NCBI GenBank assembly: GCA_023250255.1
Contig: JAHFBB010000046.1
Span: forward strand, 1 to 6,859
DNA: 6,859 nucleotides
Source: Chloroflexota bacterium
Lineage (GTDB): Bacteria; Chloroflexota; Limnocylindria; QHBO01
Reading direction: 5' to 3'
Shown here: positions 1 to 6,594 of the stretch, in pieces
Numbering within the stretch: position 1 is the stretch's first letter
Layout: each line of letters opens with the position of its first letter
Notes under the pieces: generated by a model
Seen by the model: only the letters and a program-made list of their open reading frames with translations
Told to the model about the DNA's origin: nothing
Databases searched by the model: none
Made by a program: the position numbers and the translations under genes

Positions 1-1299
1 GTGCTCCTGTTCGCCGGTGCCGTGGGCAAGAGCGCCCAGTTCCCGCTGCACGTCTGGCTGCCGGACGCCATGGAGGGCCCCACCCCGGTCAGCGCCCTGA
101 TCCACGCCGCGACCATGGTCAACGCCGGTGTGTACCTGGTGGCGCGCGCGAATCCGATCTTCGCCCACGCCCCGACGGCCATGTGGGTGGTGGCGTCGAT
201 TGGCGTATTCACCATGATCCTGGCCGCGCTCATCGCGCTCACCCAGAACGACATCAAGAAGGTTCTCGCCTACTCGACCGTCAGCCAGCTGGCCTACATG
301 TTCTTCGCGCTGGGGATCGGCGCCTGGACGGCGGCCATCTTCCACCTGATGACCCACGGCTTCTTCAAGGGCCTGCTGTTCATGGGCTCTGGGTCGGTCA
401 TTCACGGGGCTGGCGGCGAGCAGGACATGCGCTTCATGGGCGGCCTGCGCGACAAGATGCGCTGGACCTACTGGACCATGCTCATCGGTTCGCTGGCCCT
501 GGCCGGCATCCCGATCTTCGCCGGCTTTTTCAGCAAGGACGAGATCCTGTCCGAGGCGTACGCCCGCGGCTATCCGCTGTTCTGGATTGCGGGGATCACG
601 GTCGCCTTCCTGACCGCGTTCTACACCTTCCGGATGATGTTCATGACCTTCTGGGGAACCTGGCGCGGACCGGCCGAGGCGTGGCACCACGTCCATGAGT
701 CAGCCGGAACAGTGATCGCCCCGCTGGTCATCCTGGCCGTCCCGACCGTCCTGGCGGGTATCGCGCTGGGCATCCCGCCTGAGACCGGGCGAATCCATGC
801 GTGGCTGGCCGGCGTCTTCGCGGTCGCCGAGGAACTCGGAGCCGGGATCCAGGCCGGCTCGTTGGCCGCGTCCGGCGAGCACGAGTTTGCGTGGCTTGGC
901 CTGGGCGGCCTGCTGCTACTGATCGGAGCCGGCGTGGGCCTGGCGGGCATCACCCTGGCCTGGCGCTGGTACGTCCGCGATCCGGGCGGTCCACGGAGTT
1001 TCGTGGAGGCCATCCCATTTGGATGGGGTCCGGGAATGTATCGGGCGAGCGTGAACAAGTACTACATCGACGACTTCTACCAGCTCGTGTTCGCCACCGG
1101 TGGGGTGGTGGTTGCGAAGGCGCTGTGGTGGTTCGACGTCCGGGTGATTGACGGGGTGGTCAATGGCTCGGGCTGGCTGGCCCAGCGGATCGGCGGCATC
1201 CTCCGGCGCCTGCAGACCGGGCGGGTCCAGAATTACGGCCTGGGCATGGCCGCGGGGCTGGTGCTGGTGGTGGTGGTATTCGCGGTGGTGGTGCGCTGA
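1..1299 (+). CDS. nuoL: NADH-quinone oxidoreductase subunit L (NuoL), 5'-truncated by window edge
   Basis: This is the 3' part of the largest antiporter-like subunit of respiratory complex I, which takes part in proton translocation across the cytoplasmic membrane. The 432 visible residues begin inside the gene: the first codon is an internal valine, not a start. The first residues, with GKSAQFPLHVWLPDAM, match the region around the essential TM7 lysine of E. coli NuoL (about K229), so roughly 220 N-terminal residues are missing. Visible key residues are K10 of GKSAQ, H119 and K123 in MTHGFFKG (about K342 in E. coli), and K179-D180 in FFSKDEI (about K399/D400). The C-terminal third contains the YYIDDFY and LRRLQTGRVQNYG stretches typical of the lateral helix and final membrane helix of NuoL. 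The stop codon overlaps the nuoM start by one base (TGATG), implying translational coupling. No frameshift or missing residue is seen. Confidence 0.97.
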   Translation: MLLFAGAVGKSAQFPLHVWLPDAMEGPTPVSALIHAATMVNAGVYLVARANPIFAHAPTAMWVVASIGVFTMILAALIALTQNDIKKVLAYSTVSQLAYMFFALGIGAWTAAIFHLMTHGFFKGLLFMGSGSVIHGAGGEQDMRFMGGLRDKMRWTYWTMLIGSLALAGIPIFAGFFSKDEILSEAYARGYPLFWIAGITVAFLTAFYTFRMMFMTFWGTWRGPAEAWHHVHESAGTVIAPLVILAVPTVLAGIALGIPPETGRIHAWLAGVFAVAEELGAGIQAGSLAASGEHEFAWLGLGGLLLLIGAGVGLAGITLAWRWYVRDPGGPRSFVEAIPFGWGPGMYRASVNKYYIDDFYQLVFATGGVVVAKALWWFDVRVIDGVVNGSGWLAQRIGGILRRLQTGRVQNYGLGMAAGLVLVVVVFAVVVR

Positions 1300-2822
1300 T
1301 GGCCGACATGCCGCTCGTCAGCCTGGTTGTCTTCAGCCCACTGCTCGGGGTGGCAGCCATCCTGCTCACGCCGCCGAGCCAGACCCGTCTCGTGCGCTGG
1401 ATCGCACTTGCGGCGGCGTTGCTCAGCTTTGGATTCAGCCTGACGCTGCTCGGCTACCAGCCGTCCGGCGCGGAATTCCAATACCGCGAGGATCTGTCGT
1501 GGATCCCCGCATTCGGCATGCGCTATACGGTGGGTATCGACGGGATCAGCCTGGTGTTGGTGATCCTGACCACGCTCCTGAGTGCGGTGGCCATCCTCTA
1601 TTCCTGGAAGCCCATCCAGGTTCGCATTCGCGAGTACTACGCGGCCATGTTGTTGCTGATGGTCGGCATGCTCGGCGTGTTCGTCGCCCTCGACATGTTC
1701 CTGTTCTACGTGTTCTGGGAGGTCTCCCTCATCCCGATGTACCTGCTCATCGGGATCTGGGGTGGGCCGCGCCGGATCTATGCCACCGTCAAGTTCCTGA
1801 TCTACACCCTGGTGGGGTCGCTGCTCATGCTGGTGGCCATCCTGGCGGTCGCGATCGCCCATGCCAGCGCGGGCAATCCGTTCACCTTCAGCTACGAAAC
1901 GCTCCGCGGATTCCCCTTCACCGATACCCTCCAGGCCGGGGCCTTCCTGGCGTTCTTCCTGGCGTTTGCCATCAAGGTGCCCATGTGGCCGTTCCACACC
2001 TGGCTGCCCGATGCCCACGTCGAGGCACCCACCGCCGGCTCGATCATCCTGGCCGGCGTTCTGCTGAAGCTCGGCGGCTACGGATTCCTGCGCTTCAGCA
2101 TCCCGCTGCTGCCCGATGCCAGTGTTGCCTTCGCCCCGTGGATCATTGGCCTGGCGATCATCGCCATCCTGTACGGGGCGATGGTGGCCATGGTCCAGCC
2201 GGATCTCAAGAAACTCATTGCCTATTCATCGGTCAGCCACATGGGCTTCGTGATGCTCGGGGCGTTCGTGTTCAACATCCAGGGATTGCAGGGCGCGGTC
2301 TTCCAGATGATCAGCCACGGAATCACCACCGGCGCCCTGTTCCTGCTGGTGGGGGTGATCTACGAACGCACCCACGATCGTCAGATCGCCCACATGGGTG
2401 GCTTGAACGCCCGCCTGCCGCAGTACGCCGCGCTGTTCGGCCTGTTCACCTTCGCCAGCATCGGTCTGCCGGGACTGTCGGGCTTTGTTGGCGAGTTCCT
2501 GGTCCTGCTCGGAGCGTTCCAGTACTCCGGCTGGGTCGCCGCGGCGGCCATGCCGGTGGTCATCCTCAGTGCGGTGTACATGCTGTGGATGTACCAGCGC
2601 GCCTTCTTCGCGGTTCCCTCGGACTGGATGAAACGCGCCTGGGCAGGCCTGACCGATCTCAACCGAGACGAATGGCTGTCGCTCAGTCCGCTGATCGTGC
2701 TGGTCGTCGTGCTCGGCGTGTATCCAGGCCCGATCCTCGACACGATTTCCGTGCCGGTTGATCGGATCATCGAAGCGGTGAACGGCTCGGGCGGGCTGAC
2801 GTCACTGGTCTGGCCGTGGTGA
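1299..2822 (+). CDS. nuoM: NADH-quinone oxidoreductase subunit M (NuoM)
   Basis: NuoM is the second antiporter-like proton-channel subunit of complex I, an integral membrane protein with about 14 helices. The 507-residue product has the usual family length (about 500-510). Motifs seen in order: FWEVSLIPMYLL with E141 (equivalent to essential E144 in E. coli), AFAIKVPMWPFHTWLPDAH with K226 (about K234), LLKLGGYG with K257 (about K265), the central PDLKKLIAYSSVSHMG segment, H340 in the following helix, and GLPGLSGFVGEF with E399 (about E407). The full charge relay is therefore present. The ATG at 1299 shares its A with the nuoL stop. There is no clear Shine-Dalgarno sequence, so expression probably depends on ribosomes terminating on nuoL. 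It is followed after 7 bases by nuoN, in the standard complex I operon order. Confidence 0.98.
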   Translation: MADMPLVSLVVFSPLLGVAAILLTPPSQTRLVRWIALAAALLSFGFSLTLLGYQPSGAEFQYREDLSWIPAFGMRYTVGIDGISLVLVILTTLLSAVAILYSWKPIQVRIREYYAAMLLLMVGMLGVFVALDMFLFYVFWEVSLIPMYLLIGIWGGPRRIYATVKFLIYTLVGSLLMLVAILAVAIAHASAGNPFTFSYETLRGFPFTDTLQAGAFLAFFLAFAIKVPMWPFHTWLPDAHVEAPTAGSIILAGVLLKLGGYGFLRFSIPLLPDASVAFAPWIIGLAIIAILYGAMVAMVQPDLKKLIAYSSVSHMGFVMLGAFVFNIQGLQGAVFQMISHGITTGALFLLVGVIYERTHDRQIAHMGGLNARLPQYAALFGLFTFASIGLPGLSGFVGEFLVLLGAFQYSGWVAAAAMPVVILSAVYMLWMYQRAFFAVPSDWMKRAWAGLTDLNRDEWLSLSPLIVLVVVLGVYPGPILDTISVPVDRIIEAVNGSGGLTSLVWPW

Positions 2823-2829
2823 TCGAACG

Positions 2830-4293
2830 ATGAGCGATTTCGCCGCCTTCGGTCCCGTCCTGCCCGAGGTCGTCCTGGCCATCCTCGTGCTGGCGATCAT
2901 TACCGCTGACGGCTTCCTGCCCCGCGAGCGCAAGTCCTGGCTGACCGTGATCACCGTCGTCGGACTGGCCGTGGCGGGCTGGGCGTGCGTGATGGTCTGG
3001 GACAGCGGGGCCACGACCGTGTTCGGCAGCGTGTACGCGGTGGATCAGTTCTCGGTCGTCCTCAAGGGGGCGACCGTGGCCATCGGTATCCTGGCCGCCC
3101 TGCTGGCGCCGGCCTACCTCACCGCGCGACGGCTCCCGTTGGGCGAGTTCAACGCGATCCTGATCTTCAGCCTGCTCGGCATGTTCGTGCTGGCCTCCAG
3201 TGCGGACCTCATCACCCTGTTCATTGGCCTCGAATTGATGGCCATGCCGGCCTACCTGCTGACCGGATTCCACAAGAGCGACCGCTACAGCAACGAGGGC
3301 GGGCTGAAGTACTTCCTGCTCGGCTCGTTCGCCAGCGCCATCCTGTTGTTCGGCATCGCCTGGTTGTACGGAACCACCGGCGGCACCTCGTTCGCCGACA
3401 TCTCCGACGCACTGGCCGATGGTCGGATGAACGGCGGCATCCTGCTGGCGCTGGCATTCCTGATGGTCGGCGCCACGTTCAAGGTGGCAGCGGTCCCGTT
3501 CCATTACTGGACCCCCGATGCCTACCAGGGGGCCCCGACGCCGATCACCGGCTTCCTGTCGGTGGGACCGAAACTGGGGGCCTTTGCGCTCGTCCTTCGT
3601 CTGTTCGTGGACGGGCTCGGCCCCGTCCGGGCGGACTGGGTGGGCGTGCTGATCGTGCTGGCGGTGTTGACGATGACCGTAGGCAACGTGGTGGCGCTGA
3701 CCCAGACCAACGTCAAGCGGATGCTGGCCTACTCGTCCATTGCGCACACCGGCTACATCATGGCCGGGCTGGCTGCGGTGGCCGTCAGCGAGGATCCCGC
3801 GGCGAATTCGGGGATTAGCGCCATGCTCTTCTACCTGGTGGCCTACGGGATCATGAATATTGCGGCGTTCGCGGTGGTCGGCATGCTCCAGCGCGATACC
3901 GGCCGATTCGGCGGCCTGGCCTCGTTCGCCGGCCTTGCCCGCCGCGAGCCCTGGCTGGCCGGAGCGATGACTGTGCTCCTGCTGTCGCTGACCGGCATCC
4001 CGCCAACGGTTGGCTTCTTTGCCAAGCTGTACATCCTGCTATCGGTGGTCGACGCCGGTTTGGTCTGGCTGGCGGCCGTGATTGCCCTCAATGCCGCGCT
4101 GGCCGCGTTCTACTACCTGCGAGTGGTGGTCTACATGTACATGCGCGACCCGGAGGACGAACCGGCCGGAGTCGACAAGTCGTGGCCGTCAATGATCGGG
4201 GTTGCCCTGTCGGTAACCGGGGTCATTGCGCTGGGCGTGTTCCCCAGCCAGCTGCTGGTGTGGTTGCAGGCCGCCGCCGGGAGCCTGTTCTGA
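2830..4293 (+). CDS. nuoN: NADH-quinone oxidoreductase subunit N (NuoN)
   Basis: NuoN is the third antiporter-like subunit of complex I, next to the NuoAJK small subunits in the membrane arm. At 487 residues it has the normal length (E. coli about 485). Visible motifs are FIGLELMAMPAYLLTGF with E135 (about E133 in E. coli), the KYFLLGSFASAILLFG helix, FKVAAVPFHYWTPDAYQG with K218 (about K217), K248 in SVGPKLGAF (about K247), NVKRMLAYSSIAHTGY with K296, and GIPPTVGFFAKLYIL with K399. In NuoN this last position is a lysine (about K395) rather than the glutamate of NuoM, which separates the two paralogues. The ATG at 2830 lies 7 bases after the nuoM stop and has only a weak ribosome-binding sequence. 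nuoN is normally the last gene of the nuo operon, but here another reading frame follows after 16 bases. Confidence 0.98.
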   Translation: MSDFAAFGPVLPEVVLAILVLAIITADGFLPRERKSWLTVITVVGLAVAGWACVMVWDSGATTVFGSVYAVDQFSVVLKGATVAIGILAALLAPAYLTARRLPLGEFNAILIFSLLGMFVLASSADLITLFIGLELMAMPAYLLTGFHKSDRYSNEGGLKYFLLGSFASAILLFGIAWLYGTTGGTSFADISDALADGRMNGGILLALAFLMVGATFKVAAVPFHYWTPDAYQGAPTPITGFLSVGPKLGAFALVLRLFVDGLGPVRADWVGVLIVLAVLTMTVGNVVALTQTNVKRMLAYSSIAHTGYIMAGLAAVAVSEDPAANSGISAMLFYLVAYGIMNIAAFAVVGMLQRDTGRFGGLASFAGLARREPWLAGAMTVLLLSLTGIPPTVGFFAKLYILLSVVDAGLVWLAAVIALNAALAAFYYLRVVVYMYMRDPEDEPAGVDKSWPSMIGVALSVTGVIALGVFPSQLLVWLQAAAGSLF

Positions 4294-4309
4294 CAGGTAT
4301 CAGCGCACG

Positions 4310-4993
4310 GTGAGACGCCGCTCCGGACTCATCCTCCCATTCCTGCTGGCACTGGCCGGCGGCGTGCTCATCGTGGTTGGTCAGCTGGACCTCGCCGCAG
4401 GGCCGACCTCGAGCCTGCTCCCGCTCTTCACGCCGACTCCGGTGGCGGTGGTCTCGCCTTCGCCCCAACCTTCGCTCAATCCCGGTGAGACTCCGGCGCC
4501 AACACCGGTTGCCACCCTGGTCCCCGCCGACTGGATAGCGGTCCAGCTGCAGATTCCGGCGGTCGGAGTGAACGTTCGGGTGGCGTCGCGAACCTCCGAC
4601 CAGGAGGAACTGGGGCAATGCTGTGCGTTCATCGCCACCTGGGCCAGTTGGCCGGGCCACGGCGGCAACGCGTACATCGCGGCTCACGCCCAGCCCTGGC
4701 TGTTCAAGGGGCTGTGGAACGCCATCCTCGGTGACGAAGTCCAGGTCCTCATGTCCGACGGTCAGGTCCTGACGTACACCATCACCGAAATCCACCCGAA
4801 CGTGTCCTGTCCTGACCCGAACGCGCTGCCAATGCCCGATCCGCCGCTGGATCTGCTGTACGACGGTGGTTGCGCAGAAGGACGGACCTGGACACAGCAG
4901 ACCAACCACGAGCGCCTCACCCTGCAGACATCGCAGGGGTACAACCGCAACTGGGGTGAACTGGTGATCATTGCCCTGCCACTCGGTCGCTAG
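4310..4993 (+). CDS. Membrane-anchored sortase-fold protein lacking the catalytic cysteine
   Basis: The chosen start is GTG 4310, giving 227 residues. The frame stays open upstream to an ATG at 4226, but that would overlap nuoN by 68 bases and prefix a Cys/Arg/Pro-rich stretch, whereas GTG gives RRR followed by one hydrophobic helix (about 7-24), a proper N-in signal anchor. Then come a Pro/Thr/Ser-rich linker (about 38-72) and a sortase-like beta-barrel domain (about 75-227). Family hallmarks seen are LQIPAVGVNVRV, PGHGGNAYIAAH with the catalytic-type His126, FKGLWNAILGDEVQV, TYTITEI and LTLQTS followed by ELVIIA. Sortases normally have TLxTC and an Arg shortly before the last strand. Here the Cys position is Ser208 and the Arg position appears to be Glu217; Arg213 lies nearby. 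Four other cysteines (104, 105, 167, 188) may form disulfides outside the cell. Transpeptidase activity is therefore doubtful. It is probably co-transcribed with nuoN, 16 bases upstream; no substrate is evident. Confidence 0.82.
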   Translation: MRRRSGLILPFLLALAGGVLIVVGQLDLAAGPTSSLLPLFTPTPVAVVSPSPQPSLNPGETPAPTPVATLVPADWIAVQLQIPAVGVNVRVASRTSDQEELGQCCAFIATWASWPGHGGNAYIAAHAQPWLFKGLWNAILGDEVQVLMSDGQVLTYTITEIHPNVSCPDPNALPMPDPPLDLLYDGGCAEGRTWTQQTNHERLTLQTSQGYNRNWGELVIIALPLGR

Positions 4994-5011
4994 CAGGCAT
5001 CGGCAGAGGGC

Positions 5012-5719
5012 CTACAGGCTCCGACGCGAGAAGACCGCCGCGGAAACCACCCACAACGCGGCAGCCACGCCCAACGACAGGCCGGTCGACAGGAAGGCGG
5101 TCGGCAGCGGGTCGCTGACGACCGTTGCCTGGGCCAGCAGCCAGAATCCGGCGCCCGGAACACCGGTGCCGGGGCCAAGCAGCAGCGAGGCTGCCACGAC
5201 CGCGGCACCGATCAGCATGAGCGCGAACCCGGTCATCAGTCCGGCCTGAAACCGCGACATCAGCACCCCCATGACCAGACCCACGCTGGCAGCGGCAACT
5301 CCGGCTGCCAGAACGGCTGCGGTCGTCGCCAGGTAGGCCGCATCATCGAGGCTGCCAATGAGCGCGGGTTCCAGCGTCATCCGAGCGACCGCCAGGGCGG
5401 ACGCCGTTCCGACAAACGAGGCCGCCAACGGAACAACGAACCAGGCGGTCAGGATGGTGGGCCGGGGGACGGCGCGCACCGCCAGCCAGCCCAGCATGCC
5501 CCGTTCGCGGTCGCCGGACAGCCCGGCGGCCTCCACAACGGCAGTGAGCAGCGTGGTCACACCCAGGCCGACAGCCAGGAATTGCCAGGCCTGGCCGCGG
5601 GCGAACACGCCGCCCGACGCGGCCCCTCCTGCCACCGCCGCCATCAGCACGGGGGCCAGGATCAGGGCCAGCAGCCGGTAACTGATCCAGCCCTGTCGCG
5701 TGGCCAGACGGAGAATCAT
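5012..5719 (-). CDS. ABC-2-type membrane permease subunit
   Basis: This 235-residue, very hydrophobic protein has about six predicted membrane helices (about 16-34, 46-66, 91-113, 130-153, 158-183, 211-230), the layout of ABC-2/CcmB-type permeases. The cytoplasmic segment LSGDRERGMLGWLAVRAVPR (68-87) matches the ReRGtl..L...P signature of ABC-2 permeases that lies between helices 2 and 3 and contacts the ATPase. The end, AAVFSRRSL, is also typical of this family. The substrate cannot be told from sequence. Its ATG overlaps the stop of the upstream ATP-binding-type gene in an ATGA arrangement (5716-5719), so the two are translationally coupled and presumably form one complex. A CcmB-like haem exporter role is possible by size, but no other cytochrome c maturation gene is seen and the RERG motif favours a generic ABC-2 exporter. 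Confidence 0.85.
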   Translation of the reverse strand: MILRLATRQGWISYRLLALILAPVLMAAVAGGAASGGVFARGQAWQFLAVGLGVTTLLTAVVEAAGLSGDRERGMLGWLAVRAVPRPTILTAWFVVPLAASFVGTASALAVARMTLEPALIGSLDDAAYLATTAAVLAAGVAAASVGLVMGVLMSRFQAGLMTGFALMLIGAAVVAASLLLGPGTGVPGAGFWLLAQATVVSDPLPTAFLSTGLSLGVAAALWVVSAAVFSRRSL

Positions 5720-6498
5720 TCCACCGGACCGAGGTCGGCGGCGAGAACCTCCAAGCCCCGCAGGGACAGGGGGAGTTGGCGCGCCTCGAGTTCGGAGATC
5801 GGGGCATTGAGTACCACCCGTCCGGCGTCGAGCAGGACGAGTTGGTCAACGAGGCCTTCCTCACTTGCCGGCAACTGGCTGGCGAGCAGGATTGTTCGCC
5901 GCTGACCGCCGATCCGCAGCCGGAGCGTGCGGTCCGCTGGCTCAGCGCTGCGCAGCGGCTCATCGAGCAGGACCACTTCTGGTTCATGGAGCATCGCGGC
6001 GGCCAGCGCCGTCCGCTCGGCAACCGCTGCTCCGCTGCGCCGGAGCGGTCGATCGCGAACGGTTCCGAGGCCGTAGCGCCCCAGGGCTGCCTCGACCAGA
6101 CGCTCCCGCTCGAGGGCCGCCACGTCGGCCAACTGCCCGGCGAAATCGAGTACCTCCGCAGGGGTCATCCAGACCGGAAGACCATGCTGTGGGCCCACGT
6201 ACCCCAGCCGGCGCGCCCAGTCGGCAGTCCCGGTTGCCGATTCCCGCACTCCCGCCACTGACACAACCCCCGACGACGGCAGGGCGAGGCCCGCCAGGAT
6301 GCGCAGGAGCAGACCTGGTGCGGCCGTCTCGGTTGACGAGAGCAAGACCCGGGCGCCGACCGGAATGACCAGGTCAATCCCGTCGAGCAGTCGATGGCCG
6401 TGCTCGGAGGCGTGGAGCCCGTGGCAGGCGATGGCGGCAGGCCCAAGAACGTCCAGCGCGGAGGATTCCCACAGCGCGTCGGGCGTCGAGGTCGGCAC
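5716..6498 (-). CDS. Degenerate ABC transporter ATP-binding-type subunit (Walker A lost)
   Basis: The 260-residue product aligns end to end with ABC nucleotide-binding domains. It shows a strand region LLDGIDLVIPVGARVLL, then LLLRILAGLALPSSGVV, a Q-loop YVGPQ with Q104, a helical segment, HEPEVVLLDEP as an intact Walker B with catalytic-type E180, and LLDAGRVV. The ATP-binding residues are largely missing. The Walker A position (55-63) reads STETAAPGL, where GPNGAGKST is expected. The signature region is RSGAAVAER rather than LSGGQ. The D-loop is SAEPAD, and the switch histidine is Gln208 (LASQL). The spacing is conserved, so this is substitution, not a frameshift. GTG 6498 is the only credible start, because an in-frame TAG lies 15 bases before it. 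It is coupled to the permease by an ATGA overlap. It probably cannot hydrolyse ATP alone: it may be a structural partner or pair with another ATPase. Confidence 0.85.
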   Translation of the reverse strand: MPTSTPDALWESSALDVLGPAAIACHGLHASEHGHRLLDGIDLVIPVGARVLLSSTETAAPGLLLRILAGLALPSSGVVSVAGVRESATGTADWARRLGYVGPQHGLPVWMTPAEVLDFAGQLADVAALERERLVEAALGRYGLGTVRDRPLRRSGAAVAERTALAAAMLHEPEVVLLDEPLRSAEPADRTLRLRIGGQRRTILLASQLPASEEGLVDQLVLLDAGRVVLNAPISELEARQLPLSLRGLEVLAADLGPVE

Positions 6499-6522
6499 GG
6501 CCCGCCGACTCTAGCACGACCG

Positions 6523-6551
6523 TTGACGGCTTCTGGTGGCCCCGATATCAT
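6523..6551 (+). promoter_or_regulatory. Sigma70-type promoter for the ArsR-type gene
   Basis: TTGACG (6523-6528) and TATCAT (6546-6551) each match the -35 and -10 consensus in five of six positions and are separated by exactly 17 bases. Transcription would begin near 6558, leaving about 37 bases of leader before GTG 6595. It sits in the only AT-rich stretch of an otherwise very GC-rich region. On the opposite strand TATGAT (6552-6547) could serve as a -10 for the divergent ABC genes, about 48 bases before GTG 6498, but no good -35 accompanies it. Confidence 0.55.
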
Positions 6552-6565
6552 AAGCGTCCACTTAT
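6550..6565. promoter_or_regulatory. Inverted repeat, candidate operator of the ArsR-type regulator
   Basis: ATAAG (6550-6554) and CTTAT (6561-6565) form a perfect 5-base inverted repeat around a 6-base spacer, with further AT-rich sequence on both sides (ATAT before, ATAAAT after). ArsR-type dimers typically bind AT-rich inverted repeats of this kind overlapping promoters. The repeat overlaps the end of the proposed -10 box and the expected transcription start, and also the reverse-strand TATGAT, so binding would block both directions. The half-sites are short, so chance occurrence is possible. Confidence 0.45.
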
Positions 6566-6594
6566 ATAAATCTTCCCTGAGGCAACCCGAGGCC

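Noticed and set aside
1258..1293. GTG-rich tract near the nuoL end resembling a simple repeat
   Set aside because: It encodes valines of the last membrane helix of NuoL, so codon choice explains the repetition.
1233..2018. 261-codon open frame on the - strand opposite the nuoL end and nuoM
   Set aside because: Same mirror composition of membrane codons, no start context and no motif.
1148..2761. Long (537-codon) open frame on the + strand in another phase across nuoM
   Set aside because: Its product is Arg/Pro/His-rich low-complexity sequence with no family motif, while the nuoM frame in the same DNA matches the family throughout. Long shadow frames are expected in DNA this GC-rich.
2767..3747. 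326-codon open frame on the - strand opposite nuoN
   Set aside because: The composition is His/Gln/Asp/Arg-rich, the mirror of hydrophobic membrane-helix codons. It is a shadow of nuoN.
4226..4309. Extended N-terminus for the sortase-like protein from ATG 4226
   Set aside because: It would overlap nuoN by 68 bases and place a Cys/Arg/Pro-rich peptide before a well-formed positively charged signal anchor. GTG 4310 fits better.
6310..6336. Frameshift or sequencing error as the cause of the lost Walker A
   Set aside because: The loop keeps exactly the canonical length between VLL and LLRILAG, and no alternative phase here restores GxxGxGKS. Substitution fits better, although read data were not available.
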